Origin: Acidisoma sp965199065
GTDB taxonomy: Bacteria; Pseudomonadota; Alphaproteobacteria; Acetobacterales; Acetobacteraceae
Direction of reading: 5' to 3'
DNA length: 64,000 nucleotides
Assembly (NCBI RefSeq): GCF_965199065.1
Contig: NZ_CBDAQN010000003.1
Span: 1,798,001 to 1,862,000 of the forward strand
The notes below the pieces were generated by a model. It searched no databases. It saw nothing but the letters and a program-made list of their open reading frames with translations, and had not been told where the DNA came from. A program made the translations under genes and the position numbers. This document shows, one piece after another, positions 27,990 to 36,249 of this stretch; position 1 is the first letter of the stretch, and each line of letters starts with the position of its first letter.

Positions 27990-29051
27990 ATGAGCAACTC
28001 CGCGTTGATCGCCGGCGTCAGCGGCATCGTCGGCAACAATCTGGCGCGTCGCCTGGTGGCGGAGGGCTGGGAGGTGTTCGGACTTGCGCGGCGCCCTGGC
28101 GAGATAGAGGGCGTCAAGCCGGTGGTGGGAGACTTACTCGACCCCGCATCCCTCAAGGCGGCGCTGGCCGAGTTGCGGCCCACCCATATTTACATCACGA
28201 CCTGGATGCGCCAGCCGACCGAGGCGGAAAACATCCGCGTGAACGCCGGAATGGTGCGCAATCTGCTGGACGTGGTCGGGCCGGCGGGCGGCGTCGAATG
28301 CGTCTCGTTGGTTACCGGGTTGAAGCACTACCTCGGCCCGTTCGAGGCGTACGGCAAGGGCAAGCTGCCCGAGACGCCGTTCCGCGAGGAACAGGGCCGG
28401 CTCGATATCGACAACTTCTACTACGCCCAGGAGGATGAGGTGTTCGCGGCAGCGGAGCGCCATGGCTTCGGCTGGACGGTACAGCGGCCGCACACCATCA
28501 TCGGCTATGCGATCGGCAACGCCATGAACATGGGTATGACGCTCGCGACGTACGGGACGATCTGCCGCGAGACCGGGCGCCCCTTTACCTTCCCGGGATC
28601 TGAGGTCCAGTGGAACAGCCTCACGGACATGACGGATGCGCGGCAGTTGGCGCGGCATCTGTTGTGGGCAAGCACGACGCCTGCGGCTCGCAACCAGGCA
28701 TTCAACGTCGTCAACGGGGACGTGTTCCGCTGGAAGTGGATGTGGGCGCGACTTGCCGCGCATTTCGGCGTCGAGCCTGTGCCGCCGCCGCCTGGTGGCC
28801 TGCCGTTGGAAACCCAACTCGCCGACGCTCGCCCGATTTGGGCAGACATTGCCGCGCGGCATGGCCTTGCGGAGCCCGATCTAGATGTGCTGGCGTCTCC
28901 GTGGCACACTGATGCAGATCTCGGCCGGCCGATTGAGGTTCTGACGGATATGTCCAAGAGCCGCCGTCTGGGGTTCCTTGACTACCAGTCGACAGAGGAC
29001 TCCTTCCTCGACCTGTTCGCTGAACTGCGGCATCGGAAAATCATTCCATAG
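27990..29051 (+). CDS. PRISE-like extended SDR (progesterone 5-beta-reductase/iridoid synthase-like)
   Basis: Extended SDR of 353 residues. N-terminal cofactor motif AGVSGIVGNNLARRL, followed by LARRP (NADP preference) and VVGDLLDP. The features that place it in the PRISE group are NFYYAQEDEVF, where the active-site Tyr lies outside the usual YxxxK, and WTVQRPHTIIGYAIGNAMN. PRISE enzymes reduce activated C=C bonds of enones with NADPH. The start at 27990 follows a CCAGGA site; an upstream ATG at 27957 overlaps the SDR stop and is less likely. It ends the rightward catabolic operon and could reduce an unsaturated ring or open-chain enone (inference). Confidence 0.82.
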   Translation: MSNSALIAGVSGIVGNNLARRLVAEGWEVFGLARRPGEIEGVKPVVGDLLDPASLKAALAELRPTHIYITTWMRQPTEAENIRVNAGMVRNLLDVVGPAGGVECVSLVTGLKHYLGPFEAYGKGKLPETPFREEQGRLDIDNFYYAQEDEVFAAAERHGFGWTVQRPHTIIGYAIGNAMNMGMTLATYGTICRETGRPFTFPGSEVQWNSLTDMTDARQLARHLLWASTTPAARNQAFNVVNGDVFRWKWMWARLAAHFGVEPVPPPPGGLPLETQLADARPIWADIAARHGLAEPDLDVLASPWHTDADLGRPIEVLTDMSKSRRLGFLDYQSTEDSFLDLFAELRHRKIIP

Positions 29052-29140
29052 GCTCTACCGACACGCCGTCAGTCGTTGGCCAAGCAGTCTAGCTGGGCGA
29101 CAACCGACGGCGCTTCGCGTTGGGGTTAGCGTCGCAAACG

Positions 29141-30862
29141 CTACTCTACCGCTCGTGTGCGCTGTGGGCCATGGCTTGATAGGATCATGTTTATCCGTTC
29201 TCGTGCAGAGGCGAGAGCATCCGCATCGGTCTTGGCCTTGGTCAGAGCGGAATGGATTTCCTCACCTAGCACCGTTTCGATGAGGCGATAGTGCGGCACG
29301 GGTGGACGCTGCCACGTTTGCAGCAAGTTCCGTCGCGCCAGATCGTTGACGAAATGCACGATGGGCGAGCTTGCCGCGATTTCCGGATCGGCGCTCATGC
29401 TGAAGCGCGGCAGCACCGGGAAGCCGGTCTTGATGTGCATCTGAATCGCCTCGGGCGAGGTCATCCAGCGAATGGCCTCGAAGGCAAGTTGCACGCGATC
29501 TTCATCGAGGTTAGCCGGCACCGCGAGCAGGAAGCCGCCCAGGGGTGAGACGTTGTCGCCCCCGGGTCCGGCAGGCTGGGGCAGGTATTGCACGCGCCGC
29601 TTCACCCTCGACCGAAGATCGGATTCGAGCCGCGCCGCACGCATCGACCAGCAGTAGATCATGGCGGCGCCCCCCGCCATGAACACGTCCAGGGCCGTGT
29701 CCCAGTTCATGTCGAGAACGTCGGGCGGCGAGATCTTCACCAGCTCATGCAGATAGGCCAATGCCTGTCGTCCGCGGTCGCTGTCCACGGTTACCCGGAT
29801 GTTCGCGTAGTCGAGGCCGTCGAGAGACCACGTCGCCCGCTCACGCGGCAGGTCCAGCACCGCCCCGCCGCAGCACCCCAGCAGGAAGGCGAAGCTGGAG
29901 GCGAGCGCCATCCCGCGCTGGCCGTTCCACACGATCCCGTAGCGGCCGCGTTCCGGCGCGTGGAAGGACCGGCCCGCCTTCAGCACATCGGCGAAGGTGC
30001 GCGGCAGGCCCAGGCCGCTTTCCTGGAACAGGTCCCGCCGAACCGCCAGTAGCTCGATCGACGAGAAGATCGGAACGGCCTCCTGGTGGCCGCGCCATCT
30101 CCCCGTCGCCCAGACCCTGGGATCGAAATCCAGTGAATCGATGCCCGCACGATAGATGTAGTTCTCCGCGCGCCGGATGCAGCCGCGCTCGACAGCCTCG
30201 CCCAGCCAGGGGATGTTGAGCATGATGACGTCGTAGGCCGAGACACGCCGTTGAGCGTTCTCGATGATGCGGTCGTAGAGATCGGGCAGCGGCAGCAAGT
30301 CGAAGTCGCGGCGGGAGCCGAGGTTATTGCGATAGTCCGCCCACAGGTTCTGGATGGATGCACAATAGGTATCAGCATGCACCAGGAAGCGGAGATTGCC
30401 GCCATGCTGGAGCTGCCGCCTGAGGAGCGCGGGCGGCGGAGAAAGCTGCGCCTCCAGACGCGACCCGCCGAAGTAGTAATCGTCTTCGACCTCGTTGCTC
30501 GGCCGCATGCCGACGGTCTGCGCCAGCAGGGATTTCGTCTGTCGCGCGTAGGAGAGGAAGGCCGCGAGCAAGGCGTCGCCCGGATGCAGGCTGAACGTCT
30601 TTCCCGTTCGCCCATGGGGTTTCCGCCGTATCAGGTCCTGCTGGATCATCGTCTCGATCCGGCGGGTCGCAGTCGTCGCCGGCACCCCGGCCGCCTGAGC
30701 GAGCTTCGAAATCGTCACAACCTCGCCCCGGAGTTGGCTGCGGACGAGATGCACGGCGATGTTCCAGACCGGGTCGGGATCGGCCATCGGGAAGAGCGCC
30801 TGATACGGCTGCCGCAAGCGTTCAAGATATTCGATGACACGCAGCAGTTCGTGATCGCGCAT
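29141..30862 (-). CDS. Winged-helix / solute-binding-protein fusion, probable transcriptional regulator B
   Basis: Paralogue of the protein at 23414-25096, 573 residues. N-terminal winged helix (about 45-95: VTISKLAQAAGVPATTATRR, then a RRKPHGRTGKTFSL wing) and a cytosolic family-1 solute-binding-protein domain (about 150-545): RFLVHADTYCASIQNLWADY, VPIFSSIELLAVRRDLF, WNGQRGMALASSF, GGAAMIYCWSMRAARLESD, PLGGFLLAVPAN, and a conserved tail TWQRPPVPHY ... VLGEEIH. No signal peptide. It is divergent from the amidohydrolase/transporter-2 operon, and a 41-bp palindrome begins 9 bases upstream of its ATG, a strong sign of autoregulation and of control over that operon. The ligand is probably the compound transporter 2 imports (inference). 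Confidence 0.77.
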   Translation of the reverse strand: MRDHELLRVIEYLERLRQPYQALFPMADPDPVWNIAVHLVRSQLRGEVVTISKLAQAAGVPATTATRRIETMIQQDLIRRKPHGRTGKTFSLHPGDALLAAFLSYARQTKSLLAQTVGMRPSNEVEDDYYFGGSRLEAQLSPPPALLRRQLQHGGNLRFLVHADTYCASIQNLWADYRNNLGSRRDFDLLPLPDLYDRIIENAQRRVSAYDVIMLNIPWLGEAVERGCIRRAENYIYRAGIDSLDFDPRVWATGRWRGHQEAVPIFSSIELLAVRRDLFQESGLGLPRTFADVLKAGRSFHAPERGRYGIVWNGQRGMALASSFAFLLGCCGGAVLDLPRERATWSLDGLDYANIRVTVDSDRGRQALAYLHELVKISPPDVLDMNWDTALDVFMAGGAAMIYCWSMRAARLESDLRSRVKRRVQYLPQPAGPGGDNVSPLGGFLLAVPANLDEDRVQLAFEAIRWMTSPEAIQMHIKTGFPVLPRFSMSADPEIAASSPIVHFVNDLARRNLLQTWQRPPVPHYRLIETVLGEEIHSALTKAKTDADALASARERINMILSSHGPQRTRAVE

Positions 30863-30871
30863 GTCCCGCCC

Positions 30872-30912
30872 TCTACACGTAATATCCCCAGATTGGGAAT
30901 ATTACGTGTAGA
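30872..30912. promoter_or_regulatory. 41-bp near-perfect palindrome, probable operator of fusion regulator B
   Basis: Left arm TCTACACGTAATATCCCC (30872-30889) and right arm GGGAATATTACGTGTAGA (30895-30912) pair at 17 of 18 positions around AGATT. Centre is at 30892. It lies just upstream of the leftward regulator start (30862) and 123 bases before the rightward amidohydrolase start (31036). It may overlap both promoters. Its length suits a dimer or dimer pair of winged-helix proteins. Confidence 0.75.
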
Positions 30913-31035
30913 CGGCTGGCTCGCCATGGAAGTCAATGTCGAGAACAAGCCGCGTCAAGCGGCTGTCTTGTGGGAGCAAACGGTGCATTCTGAAACAGGC
31001 GCATCTCACGCGGCCGTGACAAGGAACGGCGCGAT

Positions 31036-32415
31036 TTGAGCGCGCAACGAATCCTGCTTCGCGATGCCATGGTCGTGACCATGGACGACGGCCTCGGCGA
31101 CTTCGCGCGCGGCTCGGTCCTCATCGAAGGCGACCGCGTCGCGGCGGTCGGGCCTCACCTTGAAGTCGCCGACGTGGAGGTGATCGAGGCAAACGGCTTC
31201 ATCCTGCTGCCCGGCCTCGTGAACGCCCATATGCACACGTGGCAGACCGCGTTGCGTGGAGCCGCCGCCAACTGGACGCTGCTCGAATATTTCCGCTGGA
31301 TGCATGCCGGCTTGGCGACGCGCTTCCGCCCCGAGGACATCCATGTCGCGACCCTCGCCGGCGCGCTGAACCAGATCAACTGCGGCACCACCACCCTGGT
31401 CGACTGGTGCCACAACAACCCGACGCCCGCCCATACCGATGCGGCCGTGGCAGCGCTGCAGGAGGCCGGCATCCGCGCCGCATTCTTTCACGGCTCGCCA
31501 AAACCCGAACCTCGTCCTGGCGAGCGCCACTTCTCGGAAATCCCGCACCCGCGCGCCGAGATCGAACGGCTGCTGGCGGGTCCATTCGCCCAGCGCGACG
31601 GCAAGCTCAGCCTCGGCATGGCGATCCTCGGGCCACACTATTCCACGCTGGAGGTCAGCCTCGCGGACTTCCGGCTGTCGCGCGAACTGGGGCTCGTCGC
31701 CTCGATGCATCAAGGCGGCGGCCCAGCGCGGGCGCCCGAAGGCTGGGATGTGCTGGAGGCCGAGGGATTGGTCGGTCCGCTGGTCAATATCGTCCATGGC
31801 AACGACCTGCCGGATGACCGGCTTGCACGCTTTGTCGAGAAGGGCGTGAGCTTCTCGGTCGCGCCCGAGAACGAGATGGTCCAGGGCCACGGCCATCCGA
31901 TCACCGGCCGGTTGCGCGCCCTAGGTGCCGCGCCATCGCTGGGCGTCGATCTGGAAAGCGTCGTCTCCGGCAGCATGGTGGCCGTTGCGCGGGCCGCGCT
32001 CTCGCACCAGCGCGCGCTCGACAACGCGGCCTCTCGTCGCGATCGCCAGCAGATCCCCGAGACCACCACGATCAATGTCCGGGAGGCGTTGAGTTGGATC
32101 ACGCGGGACGGCGCGCGGATGCTCGGCCAGCAGGATCGCATCGGCACGCTCACGCCGGGCAAGCAGGCGGATCTCGTCATGCTGCGCCTCGATGATTTCG
32201 ATCTCTGGCCGGTGCATGACCCGATCTCCACGATCGTCATGCAGTCGCATCCCGGCAACGTGGATTCCGTGATGATCGCCGGCCGCTGGCACAAACGCCA
32301 CGGCCGCCTGCTCGGCGTCGACCTCGGGCCGATCCGCGCCAATCTCGCCGCCTCCGGACAGCGCATCCTGTCGGAACTCGGCTGGCCCGACGGACAAAGG
32401 AAAGCAACAGCGTGA
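31036..32415 (+). CDS. Amidohydrolase-family metal-dependent hydrolase (ATZ/TRZ, deaminase-like)
   Basis: Cytosolic hydrolase of 459 residues in the amidohydrolase superfamily, subgroup of 8-oxoguanine/S-adenosylhomocysteine deaminases and triazine hydrolases. Metal ligands: HMH in LVNAHMHTWQTALRG, His in SMHQGGG, His in VHGNDLP and Asp in SLGVDLES; the C-terminal beta domain has GTLTPGKQADLVML. The TTG start at 31036 is used since it precedes the complete N-terminal strand; an AAGGAA motif precedes it. It heads the operon leading to transporter 2 and should deaminate or hydrolyse the imported ring compound (inference). Confidence 0.87.
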   Translation: MSAQRILLRDAMVVTMDDGLGDFARGSVLIEGDRVAAVGPHLEVADVEVIEANGFILLPGLVNAHMHTWQTALRGAAANWTLLEYFRWMHAGLATRFRPEDIHVATLAGALNQINCGTTTLVDWCHNNPTPAHTDAAVAALQEAGIRAAFFHGSPKPEPRPGERHFSEIPHPRAEIERLLAGPFAQRDGKLSLGMAILGPHYSTLEVSLADFRLSRELGLVASMHQGGGPARAPEGWDVLEAEGLVGPLVNIVHGNDLPDDRLARFVEKGVSFSVAPENEMVQGHGHPITGRLRALGAAPSLGVDLESVVSGSMVAVARAALSHQRALDNAASRRDRQQIPETTTINVREALSWITRDGARMLGQQDRIGTLTPGKQADLVMLRLDDFDLWPVHDPISTIVMQSHPGNVDSVMIAGRWHKRHGRLLGVDLGPIRANLAASGQRILSELGWPDGQRKATA

Positions 32416-33329
32416 CGCTTGAAACGAGCCTTGTCTGGATCGGCCTCGGCAAACTTGGGCTGCCCATGGCCGCCCGCATCGCCAACGCCGGCCACGACAT
32501 CGTCGGGCATGACCTCGATCCTGACCGGATCGATGTCGCGCGGGCGCGGCAGGTCGCCATCGCGGAGAACCCGGTGCAGGCGGTGCACGACGCGACCGCT
32601 GTGCTGACATCGCTCCCCGACGACCGCAGCTTCGAGGCGGCGCTCTGCGGCGAGGGCGGGCTCATCGCCGGCATGGAGAGCGGCGCGATCCTCGTCGACA
32701 CCAGCACGGTCAGCCCGGAGGCGTCGGCGCGCGTCGCGATCGCCGCCGAGGCGCGGGGCATCGCCTACTTGCGAGCGCCGGTCTCGGGCAATCCGGTGCT
32801 TGCCGAGCGCGGCGAGTTGACGGTCCTCGCCTCCGGCCCTCGCGACGCGTTCGAGCGTCTGCGGCCGGCCCTCTTGGCGATCTCCAAGGCGCAGCACTAT
32901 CTCGGCGAGGCGGAGCAGGCGCGTTACGCCAAGCTCTCGATCAACCTCATGATCGCAGTCTCGGCCGGCATGATGGCGGAGGCGATGGCGCTCGCGCGCC
33001 GGGGTGGGGTCGATGCCGGGCAGATGCTCGATCTGCTGGCGGACAGCGCAGTCGGCTCGCCAATGGTGAAGTACAAGACGCCGCCGCTGAAGGCCGGGGA
33101 CTACACCTCGACCTTCTCGTGCCGCCAGATGGCCAAGGACCTCGATCTGATCCTTGATGCCGCCCGCGCGACGGACGTGCCGGCGCCGCTCGCCGCCCAG
33201 CAACGCGAAGCCTATTCCGCGCTCATCGCGAGCGGTGACGGCGAGGCCGATTTCATCGCCACCGTCCGCCATGCCGCGCGTCTCGCCGGATTTCGGGACG
33301 CGGACAGCCCGACAGGAGACGGCGCATGA
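32412..33329 (+). CDS. 3-hydroxyisobutyrate dehydrogenase-like NAD(P)-dependent oxidoreductase
   Basis: Beta-hydroxyacid dehydrogenase of 305 residues: GLGKLGLPMAARIANAGH cofactor motif, DTSTVSPEASARVA, PVSGNPVLAERGELTVLASG and the Lys in RYAKLSINLM. It is clearly paralogous to 22490-23395. The GTG start overlaps the amidohydrolase stop (GTGA). It appears in both modules that carry a fusion regulator, suggesting the same type of hydroxyacid intermediate in each. Confidence 0.88.
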   Translation: MTLETSLVWIGLGKLGLPMAARIANAGHDIVGHDLDPDRIDVARARQVAIAENPVQAVHDATAVLTSLPDDRSFEAALCGEGGLIAGMESGAILVDTSTVSPEASARVAIAAEARGIAYLRAPVSGNPVLAERGELTVLASGPRDAFERLRPALLAISKAQHYLGEAEQARYAKLSINLMIAVSAGMMAEAMALARRGGVDAGQMLDLLADSAVGSPMVKYKTPPLKAGDYTSTFSCRQMAKDLDLILDAARATDVPAPLAAQQREAYSALIASGDGEADFIATVRHAARLAGFRDADSPTGDGA

Positions 33330-34723
33330 CCGCGACCGTGACCGAAACCGTGCTGGAGCAGTTGCGTCCGATCCTGGGTGACGCCGTCAGCGCGTCGCGT
33401 GGCGTGCGGGAGCAGTATAGCCGCAGCGAGTCTTACCGGCTTCCGTCGCTGCCCGATCTCGTGGCGCGTCCCACGACGACGGCGGAGGTGCAGGCGATCG
33501 TGCGGGCCTGCGCGGCGGCGAGCGTTCCGGTGGTGGCATTCGGTGCCGGCACCTCGCTCGAAGGCAACGCCGCCGCGATCATGGGCGGCCTCTGCCTCGA
33601 TCTCAGCCGCATGGACCAGATCCTCGCGACCAATATCGCGGATATGGATGTGCGCGTGCAGCCGGGCATCCGCCGCAAGGCGCTCAACGCCCAGTTGCGG
33701 GACACCGGCCTGTTCTTCCCGATCGATCCCGGGGCCGACGCCTCGATCGGCGGCATGAGTTCGACCCGCGGTTCCGGCACCATGGCTGTGCGCTACGGCA
33801 CCATGCGCGAAAACGTCCTGGCGCTCGAAATCGTTTTGCCGGACGGCCGCGCCATCCGCACCAGCAGCCGCGCGCGTAAATCGGCGGCGGGCTACGACCT
33901 CACCCGCCTCTTCGTCGGTGCCGAGGGAACGCTCGGCATCATCACCGAGGTCACGCTCCGCCTGCATCCGCAGCCCGAGGCGATCGCCGCCGCCGTCTGT
34001 TCGTTCCCGAGCCTTGGCGCGGCGGTGGAGGCCGCGGGCTCCGTAATGCAGTCGGCAATCCCAGTGGCGCGCATCGAGCTTCTGGACGAGGTCATGATGC
34101 GCGGCGTTAACCGCCATTCGGGCCTCAACTACCCCGAGGCGCCGACGCTCTTCATCGAATTCCACGGCTCGCCGGCGGGCGTCGCCGAGCAGGCCGAGGT
34201 GGTGGAGGGGCTCGCCCACGAGACCGGCGGCGCCGACCTGCAATGGGCGACCGAGCCCGAGGCGCGCAGCCGTCTCTGGCACGCACGCGACAACACGCTC
34301 TACGCGGGGCGCGCGCTGCGGCCGGGCTGCGAGGCCATCATCACCGACATCTGCGTGCCCATCTCGGCTTTGGCGGAGTGCCTTGAAGCGACCAAGCGGG
34401 ATGCCGACGAGTCCGGCCTGCTCGCGCCGATAGTGGGCCATGTCGGCGACGGCAATTTCCACATGCTGATCCTGATCGATCCCGCCGATGCGGATGAGAT
34501 TGAGCGTGCCCGCGCCTTCCATGCCCGCATGGTGCGGCGCGCGATCGGCCTCGACGGCACCTGCACCGGCGAGCACGGTATCGGCACCGGCAAGATGGTC
34601 TACCTGGAAGAGGAACTCGGCGAGGCGGTCGATGTCATGCGCCTCATCAAGCAGGCCATCGATCCGAACGGGATCATGAACCCCGGCAAGATCTTCACGC
34701 CGGCGGTGAGCGGCGGCGCATGA
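33326..34723 (+). CDS. FAD-linked oxidase (GlcD / D-lactate dehydrogenase type)
   Basis: FAD-dependent 2-hydroxyacid dehydrogenase of 465 residues. FAD-binding domain (about 40-220) has FGAGTSLEGNA, GGMSSTRGSGTMAVRYG and AGYDLTRLFVGAEGTLGIIT; the C-terminal FAD-oxidase domain has GHVGDGNFHMLILID and GEHGIGTGKM. It starts by an ATGA overlap with the preceding gene and overlaps the transporter ATPase after it. It would oxidise a 2-hydroxy acid to the keto acid, using an electron acceptor in the respiratory chain (family knowledge). Substrate unknown. Confidence 0.9.
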   Translation: MTATVTETVLEQLRPILGDAVSASRGVREQYSRSESYRLPSLPDLVARPTTTAEVQAIVRACAAASVPVVAFGAGTSLEGNAAAIMGGLCLDLSRMDQILATNIADMDVRVQPGIRRKALNAQLRDTGLFFPIDPGADASIGGMSSTRGSGTMAVRYGTMRENVLALEIVLPDGRAIRTSSRARKSAAGYDLTRLFVGAEGTLGIITEVTLRLHPQPEAIAAAVCSFPSLGAAVEAAGSVMQSAIPVARIELLDEVMMRGVNRHSGLNYPEAPTLFIEFHGSPAGVAEQAEVVEGLAHETGGADLQWATEPEARSRLWHARDNTLYAGRALRPGCEAIITDICVPISALAECLEATKRDADESGLLAPIVGHVGDGNFHMLILIDPADADEIERARAFHARMVRRAIGLDGTCTGEHGIGTGKMVYLEEELGEAVDVMRLIKQAIDPNGIMNPGKIFTPAVSGGA

Positions 34724-36249
34724 CGGATACGCTGGAGCGCCCGGCCCAGGCGGCGGTGGGCGCTCCGCCGCCGCTGCTCGAGCTGCGCGGCATCAGCAAG
34801 AGCTTCGTCGGCGTGAAGGCGCTGACCGACGTCGATCTCGCGATCTGGCCCGGCGAGGTCCACATGCTCCTCGGCGAGAACGGCGCCGGCAAATCGACCC
34901 TCATGAAGGTGCTGTGCGGCGCGGTGCGGCCCGATGACGGTCGCTTCCTGCACCATGGCGAGCCGGTGACGATTGCCTCGCCATCGGATGCACGGCGGCT
35001 CGGCATCGCCGTCATTTTCCAGGAATTCTCGCTCGTTCCCTACCTCGACATCGCGCACAACATCTTTTTCGGCCGCGCCTTCCCGGGCCGCGTTCCCGGC
35101 ACGCTCGACCGCCGCCGTCTCTACGAGGAGGCGCGGCGTGTCCTCGACATGATCGGCTTCAAGATCGATCCCCGGCTGAAGGTGCATCAGCTCGGCGTCG
35201 CCCAGCAGCAGATGGTGGAGATCGCGAAGGCGCTCTCGCAGAACGCCCGCATCCTGGTGATGGACGAGCCGACCGCCGCCCTCTCGGAACGCGAATCCGA
35301 CCAGTTGTTCGCGATGATCCAGCGGCTGAAGGCCGACAACGTCGCCATCATCTACATCTCCCACCGCATGGCCGAGGTCTTCGCGCTCGGCGACCGCATC
35401 ACCGTTTTGCGGGACGGCCAACGCATCCGCACGCTCCTGCCTGCCGAGGCGACGCCCGACGAACTCGTCCGCCTCATGGTCGGCCGCTCGGTGAACATGA
35501 CCTATCCGCGGCACTTCCGGGCGGCCGGCGCCACCATCCTCGAGGTGCGCGGCGTCTCTGCGGAAACGGGTATTGCCGACATCTCCCTCGACGTGAAGGA
35601 AGGCGAGATCGTCGGCCTCTGCGGGCTTGTCGGCTCCGGTCGCAGCGAGGTCGCGCGCGCCATCTTCGGCGCCGACCGGGTGACGAGCGGCGAGGTGAGG
35701 GTCTTCGGCCGCATCCGCCAAGGCGGGCCGGACGTCTCCACCCGGCTCGGCATGGCGCTCATCCCGGAGAGCCGCAAGACCGAGGGCCTCGCGCTCATCC
35801 AAAGCGTCGGCGACAACCTCGTTATCGCCGGTCTCAACCGGCTGTTCCCGAAGGGTCTGTTCTGGCCCAAGGCCGCGCGCCGCAAGGCCGAGGAAATCGT
35901 CGAGCGCCTGCGGATCGCGACCGCCTCCACCCTGCGGAGCGTGCGCACGCTGTCGGGCGGCAACCAGCAGAAGGTGGTCATCGGTAAATGGCTGCCGGCG
36001 GGCGCGCGGCTGTTCATCTTCGACGAGCCCACGCGCGGCATCGACATCGGCGCCAAGGCGCAGATTTTCGCCCTCATCGATGAACTCGTGCAGGCCGGCG
36101 CCGGCGTTCTCATGATCAGCTCCGAGCAGTCGGAGATCGTGCATGTCTGCGATCGCGCCTACGTCATGCGGGCGGGGCGCATTGCCGGGGAGCTGTCGCG
36201 CGCGGCACTGACGCCCGAGAACATCGTTCGCCTGGGCATGCACAAATGA
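34720..36249 (+). CDS. CUT2 sugar ABC transporter ATP-binding protein (transporter 2)
   Basis: Tandem-domain ATPase of 509 residues. Domain 1: Walker A GENGAGKST at 52-60, VAQQQMVEIAKAL, Walker B ILVMDEPTAALSE. Domain 2: divergent Walker A GLVGSGRSEV, LSGGNQQKVVIGKW, Walker B LFIFDEPTRGIDIGAK with the catalytic Glu retained. It is coupled by overlaps to the oxidase before and the permease after. Function: energises CUT2 import. Confidence 0.92.
   Translation: MTDTLERPAQAAVGAPPPLLELRGISKSFVGVKALTDVDLAIWPGEVHMLLGENGAGKSTLMKVLCGAVRPDDGRFLHHGEPVTIASPSDARRLGIAVIFQEFSLVPYLDIAHNIFFGRAFPGRVPGTLDRRRLYEEARRVLDMIGFKIDPRLKVHQLGVAQQQMVEIAKALSQNARILVMDEPTAALSERESDQLFAMIQRLKADNVAIIYISHRMAEVFALGDRITVLRDGQRIRTLLPAEATPDELVRLMVGRSVNMTYPRHFRAAGATILEVRGVSAETGIADISLDVKEGEIVGLCGLVGSGRSEVARAIFGADRVTSGEVRVFGRIRQGGPDVSTRLGMALIPESRKTEGLALIQSVGDNLVIAGLNRLFPKGLFWPKAARRKAEEIVERLRIATASTLRSVRTLSGGNQQKVVIGKWLPAGARLFIFDEPTRGIDIGAKAQIFALIDELVQAGAGVLMISSEQSEIVHVCDRAYVMRAGRIAGELSRAALTPENIVRLGMHK

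Noticed and set aside
29052..29140. Possible terminator between the convergent PRISE-like gene and regulator B
   Set aside because: Only a 7-bp stem (CGCCGTC/GACGGCG) with a loop of several tens of bases and no T-run; too weak to call.
31710..33272. 520-codon antisense frame over the amidohydrolase and dehydrogenase
   Set aside because: Low-complexity Arg-rich translation with no motifs; the plus-strand genes overlap in proper ATGA style.
34600..36243. 547-codon open frame antisense to the transporter-2 ATPase
   Set aside because: High GC at third codon positions keeps the opposite frame open; the translation is Asp/Arg/His-rich with no family match, while the plus strand encodes a textbook ABC ATPase.
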